Source: Muribaculaceae bacterium (GTDB lineage: Bacteria; Bacteroidota; Bacteroidia; Bacteroidales; Muribaculaceae). Taken from it: DNA of 37,886 bases. The position numbers and the translations under genes were made by a program. The stretch spans positions 1 to 37,886 of the forward strand of contig JAFSYB010000085.1 of the NCBI GenBank assembly GCA_017443765.1, in the 5' to 3' direction. The notes below the pieces were generated by a model. The model made no database searches, was not told the DNA's origin, and saw nothing but the letters and a program-made list of their open reading frames with translations. This document shows, piece after piece, positions 7,581 to 15,453 of this stretch (the stretch's first letter is position 1; the number at the start of each line of letters is the position of its first letter).

Positions 7581-8080
7581 AACGCTTTTCCACCCTGCTC
7601 ACTGCCGGGCTGCTGCTCCTGCTCGCCGCCTGCTACACATTCAACGGCGCCTCGATTGACTACAGCGTCTATCGCACCATCTCGCTCGGCGAGTTCCCCA
7701 TTAGGGCCGCGCTCGTCTATCCGCCGTTGCAGCAGCTTTTTGAGAACCGCATGACCGACATGATTGCGCAGCAAACCCGGCTGCGCGTTATCGAAAGCCC
7801 CGCCAGCGACCTGCACTTGGAGGGCGAAATCACCGGCTACACGCTCACGCCGCAAGCTGTGGGCGAGGATGCCTACGCCAGCCAAACCCGCCTCACCATC
7901 ACGGTGCGCGTCAAGTACACCGACAACCGCAACGAAACGCTCTCGAAAGAACTCACGTTCAGCGCCTACCGCGACTTCTCGAGCAGCGAGATGCTCACCG
8001 ACGTGCAGGACGAGCTCTGCAACCAAATCAGCAAAGACCTCGCCGACCTCATCTTCAACGCAACCATCGGCGACTGGTAA
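7577..8080 (+). CDS. lptE: LPS-assembly lipoprotein LptE
   Basis: Protein of 167 residues with a lipoprotein signal (LLLLAAC, lipidated Cys 19) followed by YTFNGASIDYSVYRTISLGE and FPIRAALVYPPLQQLFENR, the typical start of Bacteroidetes LptE-family proteins. In this family the lipoprotein sits at the outer membrane and plugs the LptD barrel that places lipopolysaccharide on the surface. Length and the secondary pattern (alternating beta-strands: LHLEGEITGYTLTPQAV, RLTITVRVKYTD) fit. Translation is probably coupled to the upstream activator through the ATGA overlap. Confidence 0.88.
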   Translation: MKRFSTLLTAGLLLLLAACYTFNGASIDYSVYRTISLGEFPIRAALVYPPLQQLFENRMTDMIAQQTRLRVIESPASDLHLEGEITGYTLTPQAVGEDAYASQTRLTITVRVKYTDNRNETLSKELTFSAYRDFSSSEMLTDVQDELCNQISKDLADLIFNATIGDW

Positions 8081-8111
8081 GCAGCAACAACTCACAATCC
8101 CCCACCCCATC

Positions 8112-8888
8112 ATGAACCAGGAACATCTCTCCGAGCTGCGGCATCTGCTGGCCGACCCACAAGCACCAGTCACTGCCGAGTGGGTCAACCAGATGCTTGA
8201 CGAGTACCCCTACTTCGTTGTGCCGGTGCTGCTCTACCTCAAGCGCAACCCCGATGCCGCCGACCGCGACGAGTGGCTGGCACGCCTGGCCATCGCCTCG
8301 CCCGACAGGCAGGCTCTGGCCATGCAACTCGGCGAGGGCATGGAGCAGTTTGCACACTTCTACCCCGAAACACCCCAGCCGGCGACACCCGACACCGACA
8401 CTACCATCGACCAATTCCTGGACAGCTACGGCAACAGCAACCCGCGCGAAATCGCCGCACTGGAAAACGCCATCTTCAACCCCACGCCCGACTATGCCGA
8501 CGTGCTCGCCGCGCAAGAGCAGCAGGGCCAGGCACAGCACCCCGGCGATGAGCAGGACGAGCGCATCAACCGTTTTATCGAGCAAAGCCGCGAGCAGGCT
8601 CGGCAAGCAGCACAAGGTGCCGCCGAAACACATATCGACGACAGCGAGAAGCAGGAAATTGCCAACGCTCAAGTAGATGAAGCCGGCCTGCCCGCCGACG
8701 ACTCCATGCTCACCGAAAGCCTTGCCAAAATGTACATCGCCCGCCGCAAATATGCCCAGGCTTTGGAAATTATTGAAAAGATATGTTTGAATTTTCCAAA
8801 AAAAAGTATTTACTTTGCAGACCAAATTCGTTTCTTAAGGAAATTAGTATGGTTAGAAAATAAACAAAACACCAATAACAAAAATTAA
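8112..8888 (+). CDS. Conserved hypothetical protein, alpha-helical, C-terminal TPR-like motif
   Basis: Protein of 258 residues starting MNQEHLSELRHLLADPQAPV. No signal peptide or membrane segment. The N-terminal half is helical (VNQMLDEYPYFVVPVLLYLK), the centre is Ala/Gln/Glu-rich, and the end (SLAKMYIARRKYAQALEIIE KICLNFPKKSIYFADQIRFLRK) looks like one tetratricopeptide-type helical pair. It lies between lptE (31 nt) and secG (1 nt), so it is probably cytoplasmic and co-transcribed with envelope-biogenesis genes. Its last 100 nt are strikingly AT-rich and carry a probable promoter for secG. Specific function unknown. Confidence 0.75.
   Translation: MNQEHLSELRHLLADPQAPVTAEWVNQMLDEYPYFVVPVLLYLKRNPDAADRDEWLARLAIASPDRQALAMQLGEGMEQFAHFYPETPQPATPDTDTTIDQFLDSYGNSNPREIAALENAIFNPTPDYADVLAAQEQQGQAQHPGDEQDERINRFIEQSREQARQAAQGAAETHIDDSEKQEIANAQVDEAGLPADDSMLTESLAKMYIARRKYAQALEIIEKICLNFPKKSIYFADQIRFLRKLVWLENKQNTNNKN
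8786..8817 (+). promoter_or_regulatory. Internal promoter for secG
   Basis: TTTG at 8786-8789, a 21-nt spacer, then TACTTTG at 8811-8817 (one base short of TAnnTTTG). It lies within the 3' end of the upstream gene, in an AT-rich patch unlike the rest of that gene. Start near 8824 would give secG a leader of about 65 nt. Confidence 0.45.
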
Positions 8889-8889
8889 A

Positions 8890-9246
8890 ATGTACACAAT
8901 TCTTGCAATTCTTATTCTGATTGCTTCGATTTTGCTGGTGGGAGTTGTCCTAATCCAGAAGTCAAAGGGAGGCGGTCTGGCCTCAAACATGAGCGGCTAC
9001 AACAGCTTTGCCGGCGTGAAACAGACCACCGATTTCATTGAAAAGGCCACCTGGGGTCTGGCCATCTTCATCTGCGTGCTGAGCATTGCCTCGGCTTTCG
9101 TCCAGTCGCCCACCATGATTGATGGCGGCCCGCAAATCAAGAAACTCAACCAGACCGAGTCGCAGGCACCGAGCTTCCCCACGGGTGGCGAGGCCGAGCA
9201 AGCTGCCCCCGCTGCCGCCGGCAACGAGCAGGCTCCCGCAAAATAA
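8890..9246 (+). CDS. secG: Protein-export membrane protein SecG
   Basis: Protein of 118 residues with two membrane helices (about 4-23: TILAILILIASILLVGVVLI; about 52-72: WGLAIFICVLSIASAFV) joined by a loop with QKSKGGGLASNMSG, the SecG signature. It assists the SecYEG channel in the inner membrane. The C-terminal tail (about 85-118) is rich in Pro, Ala, Glu and Gln, common in Bacteroidetes SecG. It starts one base after the upstream stop. Confidence 0.93.
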   Translation: MYTILAILILIASILLVGVVLIQKSKGGGLASNMSGYNSFAGVKQTTDFIEKATWGLAIFICVLSIASAFVQSPTMIDGGPQIKKLNQTESQAPSFPTGGEAEQAAPAAAGNEQAPAK

Positions 9247-9281
9247 ACCTGCAACAGCAAGTCACGGGGACTTACGCAACA

Positions 9282-9322
9282 GCACGCACACCTGCGCAAT
9301 ATGTCGAGGGTGCGTGCCTTTG
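9282..9322 (+). terminator. Possible terminator after secG
   Basis: GCACGCACACC (9282-9292) pairs with GGGTGCGTGC (9308-9317) with one bulge, followed by CTTTGT. The U-run is weak. The string TGCCTTTG at the end of the stem could also act as a -7-like element for the next gene. Confidence 0.4.
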
Positions 9323-9352
9323 TGATATAGCACCCACAGCCCACACCACACG

Positions 9353-10315
9353 ATGAAATTCCATGTTCTATCAATGATTACCACAGCGGCCATCGCGCTC
9401 AACGCCTGCGGCGGTAACACGCAACACTCCGACCGTGTCCAAACCGACACCAAGCAGGCCGGCACCGCCCCCGCCTTTGTTGCCGACAGTGCGTTTGCCC
9501 ATGTGGCCACGCAATGCGCCTTTGGCCCCCGGGTGCCCGGCACACCGGCACACCGGCAATGCGCTGCATGGCTGCAAGCACAGCTCACCCGCTGGTGCGA
9601 CACACTGTGCGTGCAGCACGCGCATGTCACCACGTTCGACAACACAACGCTCGACATCACCAACCTGATTGGCAGCTTCAACCCGCAGGCGCAGCAGCGG
9701 CTGCTGCTTGTGGCTCACTGGGACTGCCGGCCCTGGGCCGACGAGGATCCCGACCCGGCACGCAGGCACGACCCGGTCATGGGCGCCAACGACGCCGCCA
9801 GCGGCGTGGCCGTCATGCTCGAGCTGGCCAGGCTCCTGCACCAGCGCCACCCGGCCGTGGGCGTGGACCTGCTCATGACCGATGCCGAAGACTGGGGGCA
9901 GGAGGGCGACGACGACAGCTGGGTCCTGGGCACTCAGTACTGGGCCACGCACCCGCATGTGCCCGGCTACGCACCGGCTTTTGGCATCCTGCTCGACATG
10001 GTGGGTGCCAAAGACGCACGCTTCGCGCCCGAATACTTCTCGATGGAATATGCGCCCAGTGCGGTCAGGCTCGTGTGGGACACCGCCCGCGAGGCCGGCT
10101 TCGGCAGCACTTTCGTCTCCACCGACGGCGGTGCCGTCACCGACGACCACATACCCATCAACCGCGCCGGCATTCCCTGCATCGACATCATCGACATGCG
10201 CGGCACCGGCTTCTTCGAGGCCTGGCACACCACCCACGACACCCTCGAGGGCATCGACCCCGCCACGCTCAAGGCCGTGGGGCAGACGCTGGCGCAACTC
10301 ATCTACAACTACTGA
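9353..10315 (+). CDS. Glutaminyl-peptide cyclotransferase (M28-like), lipoprotein
   Basis: Protein of 320 residues with a lipoprotein signal (ALNAC, Cys 19). It carries AHWDCRPWADEDP, then GANDAASGVAVMLELAR, AEDWGQEGDDDSW, ILLDMVGAKDARF, and near the end FEAWHTTHDTLEGID. These are the substrate pocket and zinc-binding elements of the M28-type glutaminyl cyclases found in Bacteroidetes. They convert N-terminal glutamine of exported proteins to pyroglutamate, which exists after signal peptidase I cleavage in many of these species. Expected to face the periplasm. It stands alone between secG and a strong terminator. Confidence 0.88.
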   Translation: MKFHVLSMITTAAIALNACGGNTQHSDRVQTDTKQAGTAPAFVADSAFAHVATQCAFGPRVPGTPAHRQCAAWLQAQLTRWCDTLCVQHAHVTTFDNTTLDITNLIGSFNPQAQQRLLLVAHWDCRPWADEDPDPARRHDPVMGANDAASGVAVMLELARLLHQRHPAVGVDLLMTDAEDWGQEGDDDSWVLGTQYWATHPHVPGYAPAFGILLDMVGAKDARFAPEYFSMEYAPSAVRLVWDTAREAGFGSTFVSTDGGAVTDDHIPINRAGIPCIDIIDMRGTGFFEAWHTTHDTLEGIDPATLKAVGQTLAQLIYNY

Positions 10316-10371
10316 AAACGGCACTCAAGCCAGGGGGTGAGCCGCGCCTGCCAGCAGGTGGCACTGTGAAC

Positions 10372-10412
10372 AAGCGCAAAAAAATGCCGGGTGGCGACCT
10401 TTTTTTGCGCTT
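10372..10412 (+). terminator. Strong intrinsic terminator after glutaminyl cyclase
   Basis: AAGCGCAAAAAAA (10372-10384) and TTTTTTTGCGCTT (10400-10412) are perfect 13-bp complements around a 15-nt loop. With A-tract and T-tract arms it could act in both directions. Confidence 0.8.
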
Positions 10413-10440
10413 ATACAATGCTACTCCGAAAAATAATTAC

Positions 10441-10448
10441 TAATTTTG
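10441..10448 (+). promoter_or_regulatory. -7 element of the arginine deiminase promoter
   Basis: TAATTTTG matches TAnnTTTG; the -33 box is weak. It overlaps the TTG codon at 10446, so that upstream start is not usable. Confidence 0.5.
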
Positions 10449-10547
10449 CAAGGTCAAGCCATTAACAGCATGTGCGGCCACACGCACACGATGATAGAAA
10501 ACCAGCCACAACTGGCAACACAGTTGTGTATGAGAAATTTACGACTT

Positions 10548-11798
10548 ATGATCACAAATTGCACCCGTGCCTGCGAGGTGAGTGTGAACTCCGAGACCGG
10601 ACGGCTGCGTGCCGTGCTGCTCCATCGCCCTGGTGTGGAGATTGAGCGCATGACCCCGCTCAATGCCTCCCACGCGCTTTACAGCGATATTTTGTCGAAA
10701 CACAATGCCGACCGCGAGTACAAGCGCTTCAGCGATGTGCTCGAGCGGTGGACGCAAGTCTACTACGTTGAAGACATCCTCCCGCAGTTGCTGCACGACC
10801 CCGCCATCCGCCACACCCTTGCCACCCCGCAAATCGAGGAATGGGCCGCCGCACAGGCCGCCCAAATGGGCGACAACAGTGAACAAGCGCTGGCCGAGCA
10901 CTTGTCACGCATACTCATTGAGGGATATGAAGACCCGGCGTGGGACGGCGTGACCGACCACCGTTACCTGGTGGAGCCGCTCTACAACCTCTTTTTTACC
11001 CGCGACGCCTCGTCAACCATCTATAACCGCGTGCTCATCAACTCGATGAGTTTTCCCGTCCGCGAACGCGAAACGCACATCTACGAAGCCATCTTCCGCC
11101 ATTTCTTCCACGTCGACATGCTCAACACGCTGGCCTGGAATCCCAGCGCGCGCACCGAGGGCGGCGACGTGCAGGTGGCCAGTCCCGACCTGCTCTGCAT
11201 CGGCCAGGGCATACGCACCAACAACAAAGGCATCGACTACCTCGCGCAGACCTTTGCCCGCGAGCGGGAACACTTCCACATCCTTGTGCAGCAGCTGCCG
11301 CACGAACCCGAATCGTTCATTCACCTCGACATGGTGTTCACCTTCTTGAGCCGCCACCACTGCATGGCTTTCGAGCCCATGCTCAAGAAGCAGGGCCTCT
11401 TCGCAGCCATGCCCACCACGCTCATCAGCATCGACCACGGCAACATCACCTACCGCGAGGTGCACGACCTGGTCGACGGCCTGCGCACGCTGGGCTGGGA
11501 CATCACCCCTGTGATTTGCGGGGGCACCGACCCCTGGGTGCAGCTGCGCGAGCAATGGCACAGCGGGGCCAATTTCTTCGCCCTGGGCGAGGACAAGGTG
11601 CTGGGCTACAGGCGCAACGTGCGCACCATCGACGCACTCAACCACGCCGGCTTCGACGTGCTAAACGCCGAAGACGTGGTCAGCGGAAAGGAAAACATGG
11701 ACAATCACGACAAGTTTGTGGTTGCCTTCCCTGCCAGCGAGCTCCCCCGCGCCGGCGGCGGCGCACGATGCATGACCATGCCCCTGCTGCGCGACTGA
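10548..11798 (+). CDS. arcA: Arginine deiminase
   Basis: Protein of 416 residues from the ATG at 10548, close to the usual 405-420. Motifs: VNSETGRLRAVLLHRPG, FTRDASS, EGGDVQVAS, HLDMVFTFL, and the catalytic Cys 408 in GGGARCMTM. It hydrolyses arginine to citrulline and ammonia in the cytoplasm, the first step of the ADI pathway that yields ATP and raises pH. No ornithine carbamoyltransferase or carbamate kinase is adjacent. In-frame ATGs at 10470, 10491 and 10530 are possible alternative starts; I chose 10548 because the conserved sequence begins right after it. It ends 25 nt from a converging gene with no visible terminator between. Confidence 0.9.
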   Translation: MITNCTRACEVSVNSETGRLRAVLLHRPGVEIERMTPLNASHALYSDILSKHNADREYKRFSDVLERWTQVYYVEDILPQLLHDPAIRHTLATPQIEEWAAAQAAQMGDNSEQALAEHLSRILIEGYEDPAWDGVTDHRYLVEPLYNLFFTRDASSTIYNRVLINSMSFPVRERETHIYEAIFRHFFHVDMLNTLAWNPSARTEGGDVQVASPDLLCIGQGIRTNNKGIDYLAQTFAREREHFHILVQQLPHEPESFIHLDMVFTFLSRHHCMAFEPMLKKQGLFAAMPTTLISIDHGNITYREVHDLVDGLRTLGWDITPVICGGTDPWVQLREQWHSGANFFALGEDKVLGYRRNVRTIDALNHAGFDVLNAEDVVSGKENMDNHDKFVVAFPASELPRAGGGARCMTMPLLRD

Positions 11799-11823
11799 AC
11801 GAAAGCGTGAAAATCTCTTCCCC

Positions 11824-12627
11824 CTATGCGAGCTCGACGGTTTCCAAGTCGTCGGGCACATGAACGATGCCCGTGAAGTGCTGCGCGGCCTCGGCGGTGT
11901 AGGCGGTGCGGCGCGTGGCCAAACGCCGGTCCTCGGTGTGGTAAAGCACCAGGCGGCGTGCCTGCAGCCGACCGGCCATGCGGCCGGCGTCGAGTGCCGT
12001 GCTGTGGTGCTTCTCGTAGGGGTTGAACCGCTGGCGCTCGCTCCACAGGCAAAACGCCTCGCACAGCAGCCAGTCGCAGCCAGCCACCCAGTGCTCGCAC
12101 TCGGCGGCGCACGGCTCGTCGCCCAGGCACACCAGCCGCTGGCCATCGGGCAACACAGCTTGGAAGCCATATTGCTTGAGCTTGGTGCTGTGGATGTCAA
12201 AGGCGGTGAGCGCGAGGTCGCCCACCGTGAACTCCTCGCCATCGTCAAGCTCGTGGAAGATGATGGTGTCGTCGAGCGCGCCGCATATTTTCTCGGACAT
12301 CATCAGCCGGCACATCGTGCGCAGGGCGTGCGCGGCCTCGGGGTGGCAGTGGACGGTAAGCGGCGCCGCAAAGCGCCCCTTGTGGATGAGCGGCGAGATT
12401 TTGCGTATCAGCCACACCACGCCCAGGATGTGGTCGGTGTGGCAGTGCGTGACAAAGATGTGCCGCAGCTGCTCCACGGCGATGCCGGCGCGGCGCAGCT
12501 GCCGAAAGATGCCGTTGCCGCCGCCGCCGTCCACCAGCAGCCCGCCTCCGGCACTGCGCAGATAAAAACAAGTGTTGTAGCAACGGGTGCACAGCGCATT
12601 GCCCGTGCCAAGCATGATCAGTTCCAT
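11824..12627 (-). CDS. Metallo-beta-lactamase-fold hydrolase, RNase Z-like
   Basis: Protein of 267 residues, start MELIMLGTGNALCTRC at 12627. The motif HCHTDH (His61, His63, Asp65, His66) is the zinc-binding HxHxDH of the fold. The first line (LxMLGTGNA...YNTCFYL...LLVDGG) is the tRNase Z/ElaC start; LCLGDEP, KHHSTALDAG and LYHTED give the remaining metal ligands. It lacks a recognisable RNase Z exosite arm, so the substrate could be RNA 3' ends or something else. It is the last of a leftward group with a sensor kinase and cytidine deaminase, separated from the kinase by 107 nt. Confidence 0.8.
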   Translation of the reverse strand: MELIMLGTGNALCTRCYNTCFYLRSAGGGLLVDGGGGNGIFRQLRRAGIAVEQLRHIFVTHCHTDHILGVVWLIRKISPLIHKGRFAAPLTVHCHPEAAHALRTMCRLMMSEKICGALDDTIIFHELDDGEEFTVGDLALTAFDIHSTKLKQYGFQAVLPDGQRLVCLGDEPCAAECEHWVAGCDWLLCEAFCLWSERQRFNPYEKHHSTALDAGRMAGRLQARRLVLYHTEDRRLATRRTAYTAEAAQHFTGIVHVPDDLETVELA

Positions 12628-12638
12628 TGTTTTGTGAT

Positions 12639-12656
12639 GCGAAATGCGAAATGCGA
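12639..12656. repeat. ATGCGAA heptamer repeat
   Basis: GATGCGAAATGCGAAATGCG at 12636-12655 is two to three copies of a 7-bp unit, in the gap between the hydrolase and kinase genes. The same kind of heptamer (ATGCGAG) builds the dyad at 4572-4642. Confidence 0.6.
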
Positions 12657-12734
12657 CACTCACGCCCCCCCTGTGCGATGGGCTTGCTTTGCCCCAGATC
12701 CGCATTGCGGCATTATCCATTATCCATTTATCCC

Positions 12735-13937
12735 TTATCCATTCCCCACGATGGGCAGCTCGATGGCAAAGGTGGTGCCCTTGCCCAGCTCGCTGTCCTT
12801 GACGTAGATGCGGCCGCCGTGGTACTCCTCGATGATTCGCTTCACGAGCGTGAGCCCCAGTCCCCAGCCGCGTTTCTTGGTGGTAAAGCCGGGGTTGAAC
12901 ACGTCCTTGAAATTCTTGCGCGGAATGCCCTTGCCGGTGTCGCGCACCAAGATGAGCGCCTGCTGCGTGGTGCTGGTGACGGTGATGTCGAGCTGCCCCT
13001 CGCCGCCCATGGCATCTACAGCGTTCTTGGTGAGGTTCTCCATCACCCACTCGAATAGCGGCTGGCACAGCATGATGCCGCAGTTGGCATTGTCGGTGGT
13101 GTGGATGCTGAGCGCCACGCGCTTGGGAATGCGTGTGCGCATATAGCTCAGGCTCTGCTGCACAGCCTCGTTGATAAACGCCAGCTCCTTTTCGGGCATG
13201 GAGCCTATTTTCGAGAAGCGGTCGGCAATCACGCTCAGCCGGTGCACATCCTTGTCCATGTCGGCCACCACGTCGCCATCCACGCCCATCGTGGCCAGCA
13301 GCTGCGTCCAGGCCATCAGCGACGAGATGGGCGTGCCCAGCTGGTGAGCGGTCTCCTTCGACAAGCCCACCCACACCTTGTTCTGCTCGGCGCGCTTGAC
13401 GCTGATGAGCGCGAAATAGGCAATGCCCAGCATGATGAGCATCACCGCCAGCTGGATATAGGGGAACCACGCCAGCTGGCGCAGGGTGAACGAGTCGTCG
13501 TAGTAGAGCCACTGCGTGGTGGTGGCGTCAATCTTGATTTCAATCTTGTGGTTGGAGTTGCGCAGCCGGGCGAGTTTCTTTTGCAGGAAAGCCAGGTTGG
13601 CGGGCGAGATGTCGAAGAGCGCGTTGCTGTCGACCGGCTCGGGCAGGCGGAAATTGCGGTGCAGCAAGATTGTGTCCTGCTCGTTGACAAGCATCAGCGG
13701 AATGTTGTGGTTGCTCTCGATAATCGACAGCAGGAAGTCCACATCGGTGTCGGGTCCCGCCGAGGCGAGTTCCTTGGTGGCATTGGCCCAAATTTCCATT
13801 CGCTCCCGCTCCTGCACAGCCAGCCCGTGCGCCAGCCGGTTGGAGATGTAGAGGAATGCCGCCACCAGGAGCAGCGACACCGTAATCAGGGCCACCTTCC
13901 AAATGCGCCGCGAATCGTAGATGTTGCGCAGGTTCAT
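12735..13937 (-). CDS. Membrane sensor histidine kinase (orphan)
   Basis: Protein of 400 residues. Membrane helix 1 (about 12-32, WKVALITVSLLLVAAFLYIS), a periplasmic segment of about 120 residues, then helix 2 (about 157-178, IQLAVMLIMLGIAYFALISV). The phosphoacceptor box is KETAHQLGTPISSLMAW, the N box NLTKNAVDAMGG, and G boxes DTGKGIPRKN and KKRGWGLGLTLVKRI. It has no HAMP, PAS or receiver domain, and no response regulator is adjacent. The gene follows cytidine deaminase by 41 nt on the same strand, so they may form one transcript. The signal is unknown. Confidence 0.88.
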   Translation of the reverse strand: MNLRNIYDSRRIWKVALITVSLLLVAAFLYISNRLAHGLAVQERERMEIWANATKELASAGPDTDVDFLLSIIESNHNIPLMLVNEQDTILLHRNFRLPEPVDSNALFDISPANLAFLQKKLARLRNSNHKIEIKIDATTTQWLYYDDSFTLRQLAWFPYIQLAVMLIMLGIAYFALISVKRAEQNKVWVGLSKETAHQLGTPISSLMAWTQLLATMGVDGDVVADMDKDVHRLSVIADRFSKIGSMPEKELAFINEAVQQSLSYMRTRIPKRVALSIHTTDNANCGIMLCQPLFEWVMENLTKNAVDAMGGEGQLDITVTSTTQQALILVRDTGKGIPRKNFKDVFNPGFTTKKRGWGLGLTLVKRIIEEYHGGRIYVKDSELGKGTTFAIELPIVGNG

Positions 13938-13978
13938 GGTTTGCAGGCATCGGAGTTCATCACGCCACGGTCACTCGC

Positions 13979-14446
13979 CTAAAACTCGGTGAAGCTCAGG
14001 GGCAGCAACGAGGCCACGCTGTTCAGGCGGTAGATGCAGCGCTCGCCCACCAGCAGCACGGTGATGGGGTGCTTGGCGTTTTTCTCAAATTCCAGCATTG
14101 CCTGCCGGCACAGTCCGCAAGGCGAACACGGCTCCTGCACAAACCCCCGCTCGTCGCGGGCGGCAATGGCCACCAGAGTGATGTCCACGCCAGGGTAGTT
14201 GGCCCCGGCGTTGTAGAACGCGCTGCGCTCGCCGCAAATGCCCGAAAAGGCCGCGTTCTCCTGGTTGGCACCCTTGATGATGACACCGTTTTCGAGCAGT
14301 ATCGCCGCACCGACATGGAAGTGGCTGTACGGCGCGTAACTACCCTCCGTGGCCGATTTTGACAGCTCAACGAGTTTTTTTTCGCTTTCTGTTAGTTCTG
14401 TATGCGCAAGAACTTGTATCTTTGTGGTCAAATACTTTTCAGTCAT
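13979..14446 (-). CDS. cdd: Cytidine deaminase
   Basis: Protein of 155 residues. SYAPYSHFHVGAA, then CGERSAFYNA (zinc-binding Cys and catalytic Glu) and PCSPCGLCRQ (two more zinc Cys) are the cytidine/deoxycytidine deaminase signatures. It converts (deoxy)cytidine to (deoxy)uridine for pyrimidine salvage in the cytoplasm. The start is the ATG at 14446 (MTEKYLTT); the frame could begin at a TTG at 14455, which is less likely. Its promoter faces that of the glucosaminidase gene, so the two leaders overlap. Confidence 0.92.
   Translation of the reverse strand: MTEKYLTTKIQVLAHTELTESEKKLVELSKSATEGSYAPYSHFHVGAAILLENGVIIKGANQENAAFSGICGERSAFYNAGANYPGVDITLVAIAARDERGFVQEPCSPCGLCRQAMLEFEKNAKHPITVLLVGERCIYRLNSVASLLPLSFTEF
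14417..14424 (+). promoter_or_regulatory. -7 element for the glucosaminidase gene, inside the cdd 5' end
   Basis: TATCTTTG is a perfect TAnnTTTG on the plus strand; the -33 region is weak. Predicted start near 14431, about 36 nt before the ATG at 14467. The element lies within the coding sequence of the opposite-strand cdd gene. Confidence 0.5.
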
Positions 14447-14466
14447 GACTTTCAACGATTGAGTGA

Positions 14467-15384
14467 ATGATAAAGTCTCGCAAATTTATGGCTAATTTTT
14501 CATACGGCAATCAAAAAATCGCAATTTGTGTGATTTTTGTGGCATTTTTCGCCCTCACGGGCTGGTCGAGGCGCACCGAGGCCGATGTGCAGGCCTATAT
14601 CGAGCGCTACCGCCAGCTGGCCCTGGAGCATGAGCTGGAGTTCCACATACCGGCCTGCATCACGCTGGCCCAGGGGCTGCTCGAGAGCGACGCCGGCCTG
14701 AGCGAGCTGGCGGCGAAATACAACAACCATTTCGGCATCAAGAGCTTCAACTGGCACGGCGAGCGGGCCTGCTACGGCGATTCGAGCCGGCAGTCGTGCT
14801 ACAGGGTCTATGGCTCCAGCGAGGATTCGTTTCTCGACCATGCGCGGTTCCTGCGGTCGGCACGCTACGACACGCTCTACCGGCTCGACATCACCGACTA
14901 CCGCTCCTGGGCCGAGGGGCTGCGACAGTGTGGCTATGCCGAAGACCGCGCCTACCCGCAGAAGCTCATCACGCTCATCGAGCGTTACAAGCTCAACGAG
15001 CTCTCCGGCGTGGCCGTGGCCACTATCGACCCACACGCCAAGCAAAAGGCAGAGAAAGAGGCGCAACGGGCTGCCGAGCGCGAGCAAAAGCGCCTGGAAC
15101 AAGAAAAGCGGCAGCACGACAAGGAACTGGCCAAGCAGCGCAAGCACGAGCAGGAGCTCGCCGCCAAGCAGCAGCGCGAACATGAGCGCGAGCTGCGCGT
15201 GCAGCGCAGGCACCAGGCCGAGGAGGCCAAGAAAGCCGAGCGAGAGCGACTGAAGGCCCAGCGCGAGCAGGAACGGCGCGAACGCGCCGACGCAGCTGTC
15301 ACACAGCGACGTACAGCACACCAAGCCTCGCACCAACAAACACGCTACTCCCCCGCCGGCAATGCCAGCGCCGACAACGACTGA
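14467..15384 (+). CDS. Exported glucosaminidase (GH73-like) with charged helical tail
   Basis: Protein of 305 residues. A hydrophobic export segment (about 17-33, KIAICVIFVAFFALTGW) precedes a GH73/FlgJ-type domain (about 40-185): IPACITLAQGLLESDAGLSE with the likely catalytic Glu in LLESDAG, AAKYNNHFGIKS, and CGYAEDRAYPQKLITLIERY. Such enzymes cut between N-acetylglucosamine and N-acetylmuramic acid in peptidoglycan. Residues about 195-285 are almost only Glu, Lys, Arg, Gln and Ala, suggesting a long single helix or coiled coil instead of the usual LysM repeats. An alternative ATG lies at 14488. The next gene follows by 69 nt and may be co-transcribed. Confidence 0.85.
   Translation: MIKSRKFMANFSYGNQKIAICVIFVAFFALTGWSRRTEADVQAYIERYRQLALEHELEFHIPACITLAQGLLESDAGLSELAAKYNNHFGIKSFNWHGERACYGDSSRQSCYRVYGSSEDSFLDHARFLRSARYDTLYRLDITDYRSWAEGLRQCGYAEDRAYPQKLITLIERYKLNELSGVAVATIDPHAKQKAEKEAQRAAEREQKRLEQEKRQHDKELAKQRKHEQELAAKQQREHERELRVQRRHQAEEAKKAERERLKAQREQERRERADAAVTQRRTAHQASHQQTRYSPAGNASADND
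14481..14511 (-). promoter_or_regulatory. Promoter of cdd, overlapping the glucosaminidase start region
   Basis: On the minus strand ATTG at 14511-14508, a 19-nt spacer, and TAAATTTG at 14488-14481. Start near 14474, about 28 nt before the cdd ATG. It lies in the first codons of the opposite gene. Confidence 0.5.
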
Positions 15385-15453
15385 GAACCAAGCTGTCGGC
15401 CACAACGCAACACCAAGGCGGACACATTAAACAACCAAACGCAAAAAAAAACT

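Noticed and set aside
10446..10547. Longer start for arginine deiminase at TTG 10446
   Set aside because: The TTG is inside the -7 box TAATTTTG; the family sequence starts after 10548.
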